DNA of 64,000 bases from Natronorubrum halalkaliphilum (GTDB lineage Archaea > Halobacteriota > Halobacteria > Halobacteriales > Natrialbaceae), in the NCBI RefSeq assembly GCF_009834785.1, contig NZ_WUYX01000024.1, positions 24,615-88,614 of the forward strand. The letters run 5' to 3'. The position numbers were made by a program, and so were the translations under genes. Within the stretch, counting starts at the first letter, position 1, and every line of letters starts with the position of its first letter. Positions 8,926 through 19,900 of the stretch are shown piece after piece. The notes below the pieces were generated by a model, which saw only the letters and a list, made by a program, of their open reading frames with translations, was not told where the DNA came from and made no database searches.

Positions 8926-8937
8926 ATTGTGCCGATT
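8926..8937 (+). promoter_or_regulatory. Shared 12-base element in the acyl-CoA ligase promoter
   Basis: ATTGTGCCGATT lies between a TATA-like TTTTACT and the ATG at 8948. The same 12 bases occur on the minus strand upstream of the glutaryl-CoA dehydrogenase-like gene, where they form one arm and flank of the 5303-5318 palindrome. Orientation relative to the start codon is the same in both. Confidence 0.4.
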
Positions 8938-8947
8938 CACGTACCGT

Positions 8948-10552
8948 ATGAGCAATCTCGTGACAGCCGTCGCTGAGACCGTCGAGCGACAGCCGGCGTC
9001 GCCGGCGATCGCCTACGACGGGACCGAACTGAGCTACAAGCAGTTCTGGGATCGGGCCGGACGGTTCGCTCAGGCGCTCGAGAACCGCGGCATCGGCGAG
9101 GGGGACCGCGTCGGGGTCTACCTGCCGAACCTGCCGCAGTTCGTGACGGCCTTCTACGGAACCCTGCGCGCCGGCGGCATCATCGTCCCGATGAATCCCC
9201 AGTACAAGGCTCGAGAGATCAGCCACATGCTGGGCGACAGCGGGGCGAAGGCGGTCGTCGCGCTCGCCGACCTCGTTCCGAACGTCCTCGAGGTGCAAGG
9301 CGACACAGACGTCGAACAGATCGTTAGCGTCGGCGAGACGCCGTCTCGCGAGGCTGGTGCCGACGTCGACGGTGTCACCGAGTTCGACGCGTTCCTCGCC
9401 GACGAGACCAAACCGGTCGTGGACCGGGCGGACGACGACATCGCGGTCCAGCCGTACACGTCGGGGACGACCGGCACGCCGAAGGGCGTTCTGCTCACCC
9501 ACCACAACCTCGCCTTTACGACGCGGGCCAACGCGGACGTTCCGCCGGGCGGGTTCCAGTCCTCCGACCGGCTCATCGGCACGCTGCCGCTGTTTCACAT
9601 CTACGGGATGTCCGTCGTGATGAACGGGGCCATGTACAGTGGCGGCACCTACTACCCGGTTCCCGAGTGGGACGCGCCGGCGGTGATGGACCAACTCGAG
9701 GACGACGAGATTTCAATCATGTTCGCCGTTCCCGCCATGTTCAACGACATGATCAATCAGCCCGACGCCGACGAGTACGAGTTCGAGGCGCTCCGGTTCG
9801 CCAATTCGGGCGGCTCGAGTCTCCCCCTCGAGGTCCTCGAGCGGTTCGAAGACCGCTGGGGCGTCCAGCTCAACGAGGGCTACGGGCTGACCGAGACGAG
9901 TCCGGTCACCCACGCGAACACGAACGAAAACCGCCGGAAGGGCAGCATCGGTCAGCCGCTCGAGGGCGTCGAGGCCAAGATCGTTGCTGAGGACTTTGCG
10001 GAAGTGCCCCGCGTCGAGGAGGGACCGATCGACGAAGACGAAGCGGACCTCCACGAGATCACGGGCGAACTCGTCATCCACGGCCCGAACGTGATGGAGG
10101 GGTACTACGGTCTGCCCGAGGCCAACGAGGAGGCGTTCACCGAAGACGGCGGCAAGCGCTGGTTCCACACCGGCGACATCGGCTACTGGGACGAAGACGA
10201 CTTCTTCTACGTCGTCGACCGCGAGAAGCACATGATCGTCACCGGCGGCTACAACGTTTACCCGCGGGAAGTGGAGGAGTTGCTGTTCGAGCACTCGGAC
10301 GTCGCCGACGCCGCCGTCGTCGGCGTACCGGACGAGCGCCGCGGCGAGACCGTCAAGGCGTTCGTCGTCCCCGCGAGCGCAGCGGGTGGAGGTTCGTCGG
10401 ACGTCGAGGCGACGCCCGAAGACATCAAGCAGTACTGCCTCGAGAACCTCGCGGCGTACAAACATCCCCGCGAGGTCGAGTTCGTGAAAACGCTGCCGCG
10501 GACGACCACCGGCAAGGTTCAGAAGTTCGAACTCCGCGACGAGGACGAGTAG
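8948..10552 (+). CDS. Acyl-CoA synthetase (AMP-forming), long-chain fatty acid-CoA ligase-like
   Basis: A 534-residue ANL-superfamily ligase that activates a carboxylic acid to its CoA thioester with ATP. The start at 8948 (MSNLVTAVAETVERQP) follows a TATA-like element at about 8917. Motifs in order: the P-loop YTSGTTGTPKGVLLTHHNL, FHIYGMSVVMNG, NEGYGLTETSPVTHAN, the TGDIGYWDEDDFFYVVDREK hinge region, and the C-terminal PRTTTGKVQKFEL with the catalytic lysine. Specificity cannot be read from the sequence; fatty, dicarboxylic or aryl acids are all possible. It follows the TAXI transporter and shares a promoter element with the glutaryl-CoA dehydrogenase-like gene, so the imported acid is probably its substrate (inference). 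Confidence 0.9.
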   Translation: MSNLVTAVAETVERQPASPAIAYDGTELSYKQFWDRAGRFAQALENRGIGEGDRVGVYLPNLPQFVTAFYGTLRAGGIIVPMNPQYKAREISHMLGDSGAKAVVALADLVPNVLEVQGDTDVEQIVSVGETPSREAGADVDGVTEFDAFLADETKPVVDRADDDIAVQPYTSGTTGTPKGVLLTHHNLAFTTRANADVPPGGFQSSDRLIGTLPLFHIYGMSVVMNGAMYSGGTYYPVPEWDAPAVMDQLEDDEISIMFAVPAMFNDMINQPDADEYEFEALRFANSGGSSLPLEVLERFEDRWGVQLNEGYGLTETSPVTHANTNENRRKGSIGQPLEGVEAKIVAEDFAEVPRVEEGPIDEDEADLHEITGELVIHGPNVMEGYYGLPEANEEAFTEDGGKRWFHTGDIGYWDEDDFFYVVDREKHMIVTGGYNVYPREVEELLFEHSDVADAAVVGVPDERRGETVKAFVVPASAAGGGSSDVEATPEDIKQYCLENLAAYKHPREVEFVKTLPRTTTGKVQKFELRDEDE

Positions 10553-10713
10553 TCCTCGGCCGGTCGCTGTGAGTCGGTCCGACCACGGCGTTTGTCTCGG
10601 CTTCGAGAGTCGCATCGCCCAGCTGGCTTTACAACGTTAGCAGGCTTGCGGATATACTTTGCAACTGTTGAATATATCGAAGCTATTTTGGCACCTGCCC
10701 ACAATAATCACGT

Positions 10714-11853
10714 ATGGCATTTACGCTGTCCGTCGAGCACGAGGCAATTCGCGAGGCAGTTCGCGAATTCGGTGAAAACGAAATGGCACCGGTCGCCGAG
10801 GAACACGACCGAGAGCACAAGTATCCCGAAGAGATCCGCAAGAAGGCCGCCGAGTACGACTTCGTCGCGCCGAGTATCCCCCTCGAGTACGACGGCGCTG
10901 GGATGGACAAGATCTCGAGCACGATCGTCACCGAGGAACTCTGGCGCGCAGATCCCGGGATCGGCTCTGCGGTCGGCTCCGCTGGCTTCGGGACGAACAT
11001 GATCCTCGAGTTCGGCGACGAATGGATGAAAGAGGAGTGGCTGCCGAAGATCGCCAACGGCGAGACCGCCTCCTGTTCGATGATCTCCGAGCCCGCACAC
11101 GGGTCGAACGTCGCCGGTATTGAAACGGTCGCCGAGAAAGACGGCGACGAGTACGTCCTGAACGGAAACAAGATGTGGATCACGAACGGGACCGTCGCCG
11201 ACGTCGGCGTTCTGATGGCCAAGACGAGCCCCGACGAGGGCCACCGCGGCATCACCGCCTTCCTCGTCGAGATGGACACCGACGGCGTCACGACCGACAA
11301 AATTACCAACAAACTCGGTATCCGTGCCTCCGACCTCGCTGAGGTCGTCATCGACGACGTTCGCGTCCCCGAGGAGAACGTCATCGGCGAGGTCGACAAG
11401 GGCTTCTACCAGCTGATGGAGTTCTTCGCCGCCGGCCGCACCAGCGTCGCCGCCCAGGCCGTCGGTGCCGCCCAGGGTGCCCTCGACGCCGCCATCGAGT
11501 ACGCCAACGAGCGCGAGCAGTTCGACCAGAAGATCAAAGAGTTCCAGGCTATCGAGCACAAGATCGCCGAGATGGCGACGAAGGTCGAGGCCGCCCGGTC
11601 GCTGACCTACCGCGCCGCCAGCCAGGTCGAAAAGAACAACCAGGACGTCGCCGCGCAGTACTCGAGCATGGCGAAGCTGTTCGCGAGCGAGATTTCAGTC
11701 GAGGTCGCCGACGAGGGCGTACAGGTCCACGGCGGTTCGGGCTACGTCACGGACTACCCCGCCGAGCGCTACTACCGTGACGCCCGCATCACGAAGATCT
11801 ACGAGGGCACCAGCGAGATTCAGAAGAACATCATCGCCGACCAGATCTTCTAG
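10714..11853 (+). CDS. Acyl-CoA dehydrogenase
   Basis: A 379-residue FAD-dependent acyl-CoA dehydrogenase of beta-oxidation. Motifs: SMISEPAHGSNVAGIET in the FAD-binding region, NGNKMWITNGTVADVGVL, DLAEVVIDDVRVPEENV, and a C-terminal VHGGSGYVTDYPAERYYRD then ITKIYEGTSEIQKNIIADQI, where the Glu of YEGTSEI is the catalytic base position. This ending is that of the short/medium-chain group rather than glutaryl-CoA dehydrogenases, so it is functionally distinct from the gene at 4118-5281. Its upstream region (10630-10713) is AT-rich with TATA-like stretches near 10652 and 10670 and contains CACAAT shortly before the start. Confidence 0.93.
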   Translation: MAFTLSVEHEAIREAVREFGENEMAPVAEEHDREHKYPEEIRKKAAEYDFVAPSIPLEYDGAGMDKISSTIVTEELWRADPGIGSAVGSAGFGTNMILEFGDEWMKEEWLPKIANGETASCSMISEPAHGSNVAGIETVAEKDGDEYVLNGNKMWITNGTVADVGVLMAKTSPDEGHRGITAFLVEMDTDGVTTDKITNKLGIRASDLAEVVIDDVRVPEENVIGEVDKGFYQLMEFFAAGRTSVAAQAVGAAQGALDAAIEYANEREQFDQKIKEFQAIEHKIAEMATKVEAARSLTYRAASQVEKNNQDVAAQYSSMAKLFASEISVEVADEGVQVHGGSGYVTDYPAERYYRDARITKIYEGTSEIQKNIIADQIF

Positions 11854-11910
11854 AGCGGGATCGGGACTCGATTCTGCGGCTTTTTCGCGGCTCTTGGTAC
11901 CCACCAGCGG

Positions 11911-13065
11911 TTACTGTTCGGGCACTCGCAGTTCGAGGGCGGCACCCTGTCCGTAACCGACGCACATCGTCGAGAGGCCGAGACCGCCGCCCTCCCGCTC
12001 GAGTTCGTGGATCAGCGAAACCGGCAGGCGAGCGCCCGACGCGCCGAGGGGGTGGCCGATGGCGATGGCCCCGCCGTTGACGTTGAACTGGTCGTCGTCG
12101 AAGCCGAGTTCGTCCTGACAGTACAGCGTCTGGCTCGCGAAGGCCTCGTTGAGTTCGACGCGGTCGTAGTCCGCAGCCGAGCGGCCGTTGCGCTCCCAGA
12201 GGCCGCGGACGGCGGGGACGGGGCCGATCCCCATCACCGTCGGATCGACGCCCGCGACGTTGTGGGCCTCGAGTTCGGCGCTGATCTCGAGGTTGTTCTC
12301 TTCTGCGAACTCCTTGCTCGTGATCAGGACGCCCGCGGCGCCGTCAGAGACCTGCGAGGCGTTGGCAGCGGTGACGGTGCCGTCCTCCTCGAAGGCCGGC
12401 GGCAGATTCGAGATTTTCTCTGTGGTCGTGCCGGGGCGCAGTCCTTCGTCCTCCTCGACGGTCCGTTCGCCGGTGTCTATCGGAACGATCTCGTCGTCGA
12501 ACTTGCCCGCCTCGGTCGCCTCGACGGCGCGCTGCTGGCTTCGGGCGCCGTACTCGTCCTGACGCTCGCGGGAGATGTCGTACTCGCGGGCGACCTTCTC
12601 TGCGGTCTGGCCCATCGCGAGGCCGGCCGCGTCGTACTGTTCGGCGATGCCGTCGTAGGAGCCGATCCCCTTCCGGCGCTCAGTGCGGGACATGTTCTCG
12701 ACGCCGCCGGCGACGATGACCTCACGCTGGCCCGCCCGGATGGCGTCGCTCGCGCTCATGATCGCCTCCGCGGAGGAGGCACAGAGCCGGTCGATCGTCG
12801 TTCCCGGGACGCTCTCGCCCAACTCCGAGAGCAGGGCGATAACGCGGGCGATGTTGTTGCTCTGCTCGTCGACCTGCTTTGCACATCCCCAGCGGATGTC
12901 GTCGACGTCCTCGCCCGTGAGCCCGGTTCGCTCGAGCATCTCGTCGACGAGCGGGACGGAGAGCTCCTCGCTGCCGGTTTCGGCGAAGACGCCGCCGTGT
13001 TTGCCCTGGGGCGTCCGGACTGCGTGGACGATCACTGGCACTGGCATCGGCTGCTGGTCGCTCAT
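11911..13065 (-). CDS. Thiolase, acetyl-CoA C-acyltransferase
   Basis: A 384-residue thiolase that cleaves 3-oxoacyl-CoA with CoA (or condenses acetyl-CoA). The nucleophilic Cys95 is in DRLCASSAE, His338 in [16 protein letters not shown] and Cys368 in [11 protein letters not shown], so all three active-site residues are present. Its length is typical of the degradative family. It lies between an acyl-CoA dehydrogenase on its downstream side and a divergently oriented 3-hydroxyacyl-CoA dehydrogenase upstream. Together with the ligase this gives most steps of a beta-oxidation spiral; no enoyl-CoA hydratase was found in the window. Confidence 0.95.
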   Translation of the reverse strand: MSDQQPMPVPVIVHAVRTPQGKHGGVFAETGSEELSVPLVDEMLERTGLTGEDVDDIRWGCAKQVDEQSNNIARVIALLSELGESVPGTTIDRLCASSAEAIMSASDAIRAGQREVIVAGGVENMSRTERRKGIGSYDGIAEQYDAAGLAMGQTAEKVAREYDISRERQDEYGARSQQRAVEATEAGKFDDEIVPIDTGERTVEEDEGLRPGTTTEKISNLPPAFEEDGTVTAANASQVSDGAAGVLITSKEFAEENNLEISAELEAHNVAGVDPTVMGIGPVPAVRGLWERNGRSAADYDRVELNEAFASQTLYCQDELGFDDDQFNVNGGAIAIGHPLGASGARLPVSLIHELEREGGGLGLSTMCVGYGQGAALELRVPEQ

Positions 13066-13224
13066 TGTGACTGTGTGTCGTCGTTCGGGGGTAAAGTAGC
13101 TCCGTTCTTCGGCCTGGAGCCGTCGCGGTCCAGCGCGCCGGGATTACGGTGTCGGCTCCGCGTCCGAACGCCCTCGTTTTGTCCCGTTGGCCGTACTCTC
13201 GGCGAGTGCGAGCAGCAGGATCTC

Positions 13225-13277
13225 GCGAACAGCAACGGGTCCGCGAACGACAACGGGTCCGCGAACGTAACGGTTCC
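13225..13277. repeat. Short tandem repeat, 18-base unit, about three copies
   Basis: GCGAACAGCAACGGGTCC (13225-13242), GCGAACGACAACGGGTCC (13243-13260) and a diverged 17-base third copy at 13261-13277. It lies in the divergent promoter region between the thiolase and 3-hydroxyacyl-CoA dehydrogenase genes, about 90 bases upstream of the latter's start. Confidence 0.8.
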
Positions 13278-13362
13278 GCGACCGGCACTCGGCGCTCGAG
13301 AAAGTGTTGCCGGACATCTCGAGAGAGGAACGTTTTTGATCGTTTCTCGAGTGTACTCACAC

Positions 13363-14247
<885 letters not shown>

Positions 14248-14270
14248 GGGCGTCCCACGAGACGGACACC

Positions 14271-14977
14271 CACCCCACGTTTCCGACGTATCGTGACGGT
14301 GGCCGATCGGTGATCGGATGGTTGGTAGGGATGAGCGGACGGGCGGATAGGTGGATGGGCCGATAGCTGGACCGACCGACAACGGACTGGGACAACAGGT
14401 AGTCAATATTCGTGAGAGCAACTCGAGACGTCCCTCGTGAGAGTAACTCGAGACGTCTCTTGTCGATGTCGCACCCACCCCCCACGTTTCCGTCGTTTCT
14501 CCAAGAAGGTAGAAGGGGGTAGCAGCGACCATGGTGCAGCTAGTGACTGTTTGAAAGACAGCGTATCGAACCGATCGCTGCAGCTCTACACTGCAAAAGA
14601 TAGATTAAAGTGAATAAGATAGAAATAGCCCAGTAAACTGGTCGCTATCAGAAACGACATACCAGTCGTTTCGATCGCTGAAACGACGGTTCTCGTGCGT
14701 TCGGTATCCACGCCGCCTCTCTCCCAATACGTCACGCTGTGCTGTGATTTTCCGAAACAGCCACCTCGAGTCGATCTCTGAAACCAGGGCCCCTCCACTC
14801 AAATTACGACGGAAACGTGGGGTGTGTGGGTAAACCCACGTTCTCCCCACCCCGCTGCAGTCGGCCATCTATCTGCGTTACGTCGGAAACGAGGTTGTCT
14901 CATCAATTATTCGGCTTTAGTCATTTGGACCATCTATCCCTCGAGATCGTCGAAATAACGTCGGAAACACGGGGTGG
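14271..14977. repeat. Origin-recognition-box-like repeats upstream of orc, five copies
   Basis: Copies of the pattern ACG(A/T)CGGAAACGTGGGGTG. On the minus strand: 14271-14289 and 14477-14496. On the plus strand: 14806-14825, 14880-14898 (diverged after the GGAAAC core) and 14958-14977. The two groups point at each other across 14500-14800, whose part 14585-14645 is clearly AT-rich and could be the unwinding element. Halobacterial ORBs share the GGAAAC core plus a G-rich end, and they sit next to their cognate orc gene as here. The pattern differs from the best-known oriC1 box. The function is inferred. Confidence 0.7.
14411..14460. repeat. 25-base tandem duplication inside the origin region
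   Basis: CGTGAGAGCAACTCGAGACG plus 5 bases (14411-14435) is followed directly by a copy with two changes (14436-14460). It sits between the two minus-strand origin boxes. No coding frame covers it. Confidence 0.85.
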
Positions 14978-15025
14978 CTGGTTTCAATAGTTTTATACAG
15001 CCCCCGTTCACATCGTTCGTCGTAG

Positions 15026-16258
15026 ATGACGTCTGACTCTTCATCGGATTCTGTCGACGATCCGCTCTTTAACTCCGGCCATCGGATCTTCTCGAACAAG
15101 GATCTCCTGAAAATCGGCCACGTCCCGGAGGCCGATCGGATCGTCGGTCGCGACGAAGAGATCTCGAAACTGGCGAAACGACTGAACGGTGCCGTCCACG
15201 GCTACTCTCCGGAGAACGTAATGATCTACGGGAAAACCGGGGCTGGAAAATCCCTCGTCTCGAGACACGTCTGCCAGCGCGCGCAAAATGCGGCCGACTC
15301 GAGTGTCGATATCGGAATCGCGTACATCGACTGTGCGGAAGACAACACGGAGACGCAGGCGATCTCTTCCCTCGCCGCAAAACTGAACGACGAATCGAAG
15401 ACCGATATTACGGTTCCCCACACCGGTCTCAGTACGTCGAAATACTACAAACTCCTCTGGAAGACGCTCGACGCGCAGTTCGATTCGGTGATCATCATCC
15501 TCGACGAGATCGACCTGATGAACGACGACAGCGTATTGATGAAACTCTCTCGAGCCGAGGAGGCGGGGAAAATCGACTGCAGCATCGGCGTGATCGCGAT
15601 CAGTAACCGGATCCAGTACGTTGACAATTTAAACGAACGAGTGAAGAGTAGCTTCCAGCACAAGGAGTTGTTCTTCAAGCCCTACGACGCGAATCAGCTC
15701 CGCGAAATCATGCTCAATCGGGAGGACGCCTTTCAGGACGGCATCCTTTCCGAGGACGTGATCCCGCTCTCCGCCGCTTTTGCCGCCCAGGAACACGGAG
15801 ACGCGCGGAAGGCGATCAATATTCTTCGCCACGCCGGCGAGGTCGCCTACGAAGAGGAAGCGGAGATGGTCCGAGAGGAACACGTCCGGCAGGCCCAACA
15901 ACACGCCGAAAAAGACCGCTTTCGGGAACTCGTCAACGGCGCTCCCACGCAGGCGAAAGCCGCGCTACTCGCATTGACCGAGCTAAGCGTCAACGCAAGC
16001 GACGACGCCTTTCTCACGAGTCGCGTCTACGACCAGTACGAGCGGATCTGTGGCCACCTCGATATCGACACCCTGTCGGTCCGTCGGTTTCGTGATATCT
16101 TGAAGGAACAGGCGTTCCTCGGCGTCGTCGAAATCGAGAAGATCAACAAGGGAAGCGCCGGCGGTATCCACCTGCAGAATCGGCTCATCGAGGATCCGCA
16201 GGTCGTTCGTGAAACGATCCTCGAGGATGCCCGAATGCAAGATTGGTCCGGCAAGTAA
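15026..16258 (+). CDS. orc: Orc1/Cdc6-family replication initiator
   Basis: A 410-residue AAA+ initiator. The N-terminus carries LFNSGHRIFSNKDLLKIGHV, then VGRDEEI; Walker A is GKTGAGKS (about residues 70-77), Walker B is ILDEIDLM (about 158-165), and sensor regions follow (IAISNRI; HGDARKAINILRHAGEVA). The C-terminal winged helix spans about 295-400 (TSRVYDQYERICGHLDID, VRRFRDILKEQAFLG, then IHLQNRLIEDP). It should bind the repeated boxes found on both sides and load the MCM helicase. A TATA-like element sits 30 bases before the ATG. It is one of the several orc paralogues usual in haloarchaea; its repeats suggest it is not the oriC1 initiator. Confidence 0.93.
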   Translation: MTSDSSSDSVDDPLFNSGHRIFSNKDLLKIGHVPEADRIVGRDEEISKLAKRLNGAVHGYSPENVMIYGKTGAGKSLVSRHVCQRAQNAADSSVDIGIAYIDCAEDNTETQAISSLAAKLNDESKTDITVPHTGLSTSKYYKLLWKTLDAQFDSVIIILDEIDLMNDDSVLMKLSRAEEAGKIDCSIGVIAISNRIQYVDNLNERVKSSFQHKELFFKPYDANQLREIMLNREDAFQDGILSEDVIPLSAAFAAQEHGDARKAINILRHAGEVAYEEEAEMVREEHVRQAQQHAEKDRFRELVNGAPTQAKAALLALTELSVNASDDAFLTSRVYDQYERICGHLDIDTLSVRRFRDILKEQAFLGVVEIEKINKGSAGGIHLQNRLIEDPQVVRETILEDARMQDWSGK

Positions 16259-16987
16259 ATCCGTCGGCCGCCCTCACGGATCTGACTCAGATCCCAATTA
16301 CAGGTAGGTACAACTCACCCGGAAACTGGAGAACAGTTCATATTTTGAATTCTGAACGACTCGAATCGATTAGATCTTTCCGCTTCTCCGTTGCTCGTAT
16401 GCAAATATGCGTCAGTAGTCACGCCGCCCGTTTGTGAATCGAAGGCATATCGACTTGTATGCCGGTTCATACGGCCAAAAGTACTCTACCACACGTGCCC
16501 GAACAACAGCAGACGTATCTGGATAGAACGAGACTAATCAAACTGGCAGGTATATTGATGGCAGTTCCATAGCGGATTTATGAACTACTAAACCGTTTCT
16601 TCGTAGACTGCAGGCCGCTCCATCTCCGGTCTCCGAACAGCAGTATCAGTCGAATACGAAACGACGGAAAGCCGGTGTGTGGTGATGCGGAAACGACGGA
16701 AACGTGGGGTGTCAGAAAGACGGCGGAAACGCGGGGTACGGCGAGACGGCGACACTGCCTGATTCGGTCTCTTCGGAGCGCATACTTGAACTCGAGTTCG
16801 GACTCGAGTCGCCCAGCATCGAGACGAGCAACCACCTTGCGAAGCCGGGTCGCTCGTTACCGTCCGAACCGATCGGTGACGTGCTGATCGGTAATCCACG
16901 GAAATTCGCCCAATCGATCGGCCCCGAAAGCGGTTGGGGGGTTCGCTAATGCCGACGCTTTTAGCCGCTTGGGAGCAATGGACAGGT
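16259..16987. other. Intergenic region downstream of orc
   Basis: About 730 bases. The first 300 are AT-rich with no credible gene. Positions 16661-16739 hold three origin-box-like repeats. The end (16957-16965, GCTTTTAGC) provides a TATA-like element about 28 bases before the start at 16988. Confidence 0.6.
16661..16739 (+). repeat. Origin-recognition-box-like repeats downstream of orc, three copies
   Basis: Three plus-strand copies of the same box as upstream of orc: 16661-16680 (diverged G-rich end), 16693-16712 (ACGACGGAAACGTGGGGTGT, identical over 20 bases to the copy at 14806-14825) and 16720-16739. Flanking of the orc gene on both sides by the same element supports a linked origin. 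Confidence 0.7.
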
Positions 16988-19900
16988 ATGTCTCTGGAGC
17001 CGAGCGCCGACCCGGCCGCCGACCGGCGTGCGAACTACGACTATCGGAGCGACGAGGTCGATCGCCCGGCGCTGGTCGACGACATCGAACGACTCGTCGA
17101 CTGCGACGTTCGGGCAGACTCCTATTCGCGCGAACTGTACGCGACGGATGCAAGCGCCTACGAAATGACGCCGATAGCGGTTGCGTTCCCGCAGTCAACC
17201 GCCGACGTCGTCGGCATCGTCGAGTACTGCGCCAGACGGGAGATTCCGGTCCTCCCGCGCGGCGGCGGAACGAGTCTCGCTGGCCAGACGGTCAACCGCG
17301 CCGTCGTGCTGGACTTCACGCGGTACATGAACGAGATCCTCGAGATCGATCCGGACGGGCAGACGGCAACGGTCCAGCCGGGAACGGTCCTGGGGACGCT
17401 GAACGAGACGCTCGCCGAGCACGACCTGAAGTTCGCCCCCGACCCCGCGTGGGGCGATAAGAGTGCCATCGGCGGCGCGATCGGGAACAACTCGACGGGC
17501 TCGCACTCGCTGCAGTACGGGAAGACCGACGCCTACATCGAGGAGGTCGAAGCCGTCCTCGCCGACGGCACCGTGACGACCTTCGGCGAGGTGACGCTCG
17601 AGGAAATCGGCGACCGCGCCGATTCCGACGGCGATCTCGAGGGGCGCATTTACGCGGAGATCGATCACATTCTCGAGGCGGACGCGGACCGAATCGAGGA
17701 GACTTATCCCGACCTCAAACGGAACGTCTCGGGGTACAACCTCGATCGGCTCGTCGCGGAGGCTCGCGGGAAGACGATGCCCGGCGGAGAGGACACCGGC
17801 GAGGCGGGCACCGTCAACCTCGCGCGCCTGCTGGCCGGCAGCGAGGGGACGCTGGCCATCGTCACCGAGGCGACGGTTTCGCTCGAGCCCGTGCCGAACA
17901 CGAAGGCCGTCTCGCTGCTGTGCTATCCGGACCTCCACCAGGCGATGCGGGACGTCGAGCACATCCTCGCCCACGACCCCGCTGCAGTCGAGGTGCTGGA
18001 CGACATCCTGATCGATCTCGCGCGCGACACCGCGGAGTTCGGTCCGGTCACCGAGATGCTCCCCGACGGCACGAACGCCGTCCTCCTGGTCGAGTTCTAC
18101 GCCGAGGACCCGAACCACGGCAAAGCGCAGGTCGCCGGACTGCTCGCCGATCGCGCACCGTCGGCGATGCCGGCCGGGGAGCCACCCGCAGATTCTCCTC
18201 AAAGCGACGCCGACCCGCTCGCTCTGGAGGCCCTCGAGGCCTACGACGAGGACGAACGCGCCCAGCTCTGGAAGCTCCGCAAGTCCGGGCTTCCGATCCT
18301 GCTCTCGCGGACGACCGACGAGAAGCACATCTCGTTTATCGAGGACACCGCGATTCCACCCGAACACCTGCCCGAGTTCGTCGAGCGATTCGAGGGGATC
18401 CTCGAGTCTCACGACACCTACGCGAGTTTCTACGCCCACGCCGGACCGGGCGTGCTCCACGTCAGACCCCTCGTCAATACGAAGACCGAGATCGGACTGG
18501 ACCAACTCCACGGCATTGCGGACGACGTGACCGACCTCGTGGTCGAGTTGGGCGGATCGGTCTCGGGCGAACACGGCGACGGCCGCGCTCGCACCCAGTG
18601 GAACCGCAAACGCTACGGCGAGGAGCTCTGGCAGTCGTTTCAGGACCTCAAGACGGCGTTCGACCCCGATTGGATCCTGAACCCGGGGCAGGTCGTCTTT
18701 CGGGACGAGAACCCGACCGATCTGCGCGAGCACCTGCGGTTCGATCCCGACTACGAGTTCGAGGCCGGCTTCGAACCGGAACTCGAGTGGCACGCCGACA
18801 ACGGGATGCAGGGGATGGTCGAACTCTGTCACGGCTGTGGCGGCTGTCGCGGCGAGCAGGAGACCACCGGCGGCGTGATGTGTCCGACCTTCCGCGCGAG
18901 CCGCGAGGAGATCACGAGCACCCGGGGCCGAGCGAACGCGCTTCGGCAGGCGATGAGCGGTGATTTGGAGCCCGACGAGGCCGTTTCGGACGAGTTCGTC
19001 GAGGAAGTGATGGGGCTCTGTATCGGCTGTAAAGGCTGTGCCATCGACTGTCCGAGCGAGGTCGATATGGCGAAGCTCAAGGCCGAAGTGACCCACGAGT
19101 ACCACCAGCGAAACGGCGCGACGCTGCGCGATCGGCTCTTTGCAAACGTCGCCCGGCTTTCGAAGTGGGGGAGTCGGCTCGCGCCGTTTTCGAACGCCAC
19201 AGCCAAGCTCCCGGGAGCCCGCAAGCTGCTCGAGGCGACGGTGGGGATCGACTCGAGTCGTCCGCTGCCGACGTTCCACGCGACAACCTTCCGGGACTGG
19301 TTCGATCGGCGTGGCGGCCCGCGGGTGAGCGTAGACGAGGCCGACCGCAAGGTGGTGCTCTACCCCGACACCTACACCAACCACAGCCATCCCGAGGCCG
19401 GAAAGGCCGCCGTCCGGGTGCTCGAGGCCGCCAACGTCCACGTCACGGTCCCCGACGAACTCGGCGATACCGGTCGCCCGGCGTTCTCGAAGGGCTTTCT
19501 CGATCAGGCTCGAAAGACCGCCCGCGAGAACGTCAGGACCCTCGCGCCGCTCGTCGCGGACGGCTGGGACGTAGTCGTCATCGAGCCCTCGGACGCCGTC
19601 ATGGTGCAGGCGGATTACCTCGATCTCCTCTCGGACGAGTCGGCCGAGCGCCTCGCCGGGGCCACGTACGGCGTCTGCGAGTACCTCGACACCTTCCGAC
19701 TGGACGAAGCGATCGCGTTCGACGCCGACGCGGCCGACCGGTCTCTCACCTACCACGGCCACTGCCACCAGAAAGCGACGCGGAAGGACCACCACGCCGT
19801 CGGCGTCCTCCGGCGTGCTGGCTACGCCGTCGACCCGCTCGATTCGGGCTGTTGTGGCATGGCCGGCAGTTTCGGCTACGAGGCCGAACACGCCTCGATG

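Larger units (their letters stand above)
14248..15025. other. Candidate replication origin (non-coding)
   Basis: About 780 bases without a credible gene, containing five origin-box-like repeats, a 25-base tandem duplication, an AT-rich core near 14585-14645 and the orc promoter (TATA-like TTTATAC at 14992-14998, about 30 bases before the ATG). With the adjacent orc gene and three more boxes downstream of it, this matches the haloarchaeal plan of an origin linked to its own Orc1/Cdc6 gene. Whether it is active cannot be told from sequence. Confidence 0.65.

Noticed and set aside
7166..8940. Long Arg-rich open frame overlapping the TRAP permease, running into the acyl-CoA ligase frame
   Set aside because: Shadow frame of a high-GC gene; composition is not protein-like and the real ligase starts at 8948.
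12007..13362. Long plus-strand extension upstream of the 3-hydroxyacyl-CoA dehydrogenase
   Set aside because: It is antisense to the thiolase; the Rossmann motif requires the start at 13363.
14831..14852. GTGGGTTT/AAACCCAC-like inverted sequence next to an origin box
   Set aside because: Only partly matches the box in reverse and could not be counted as another copy.
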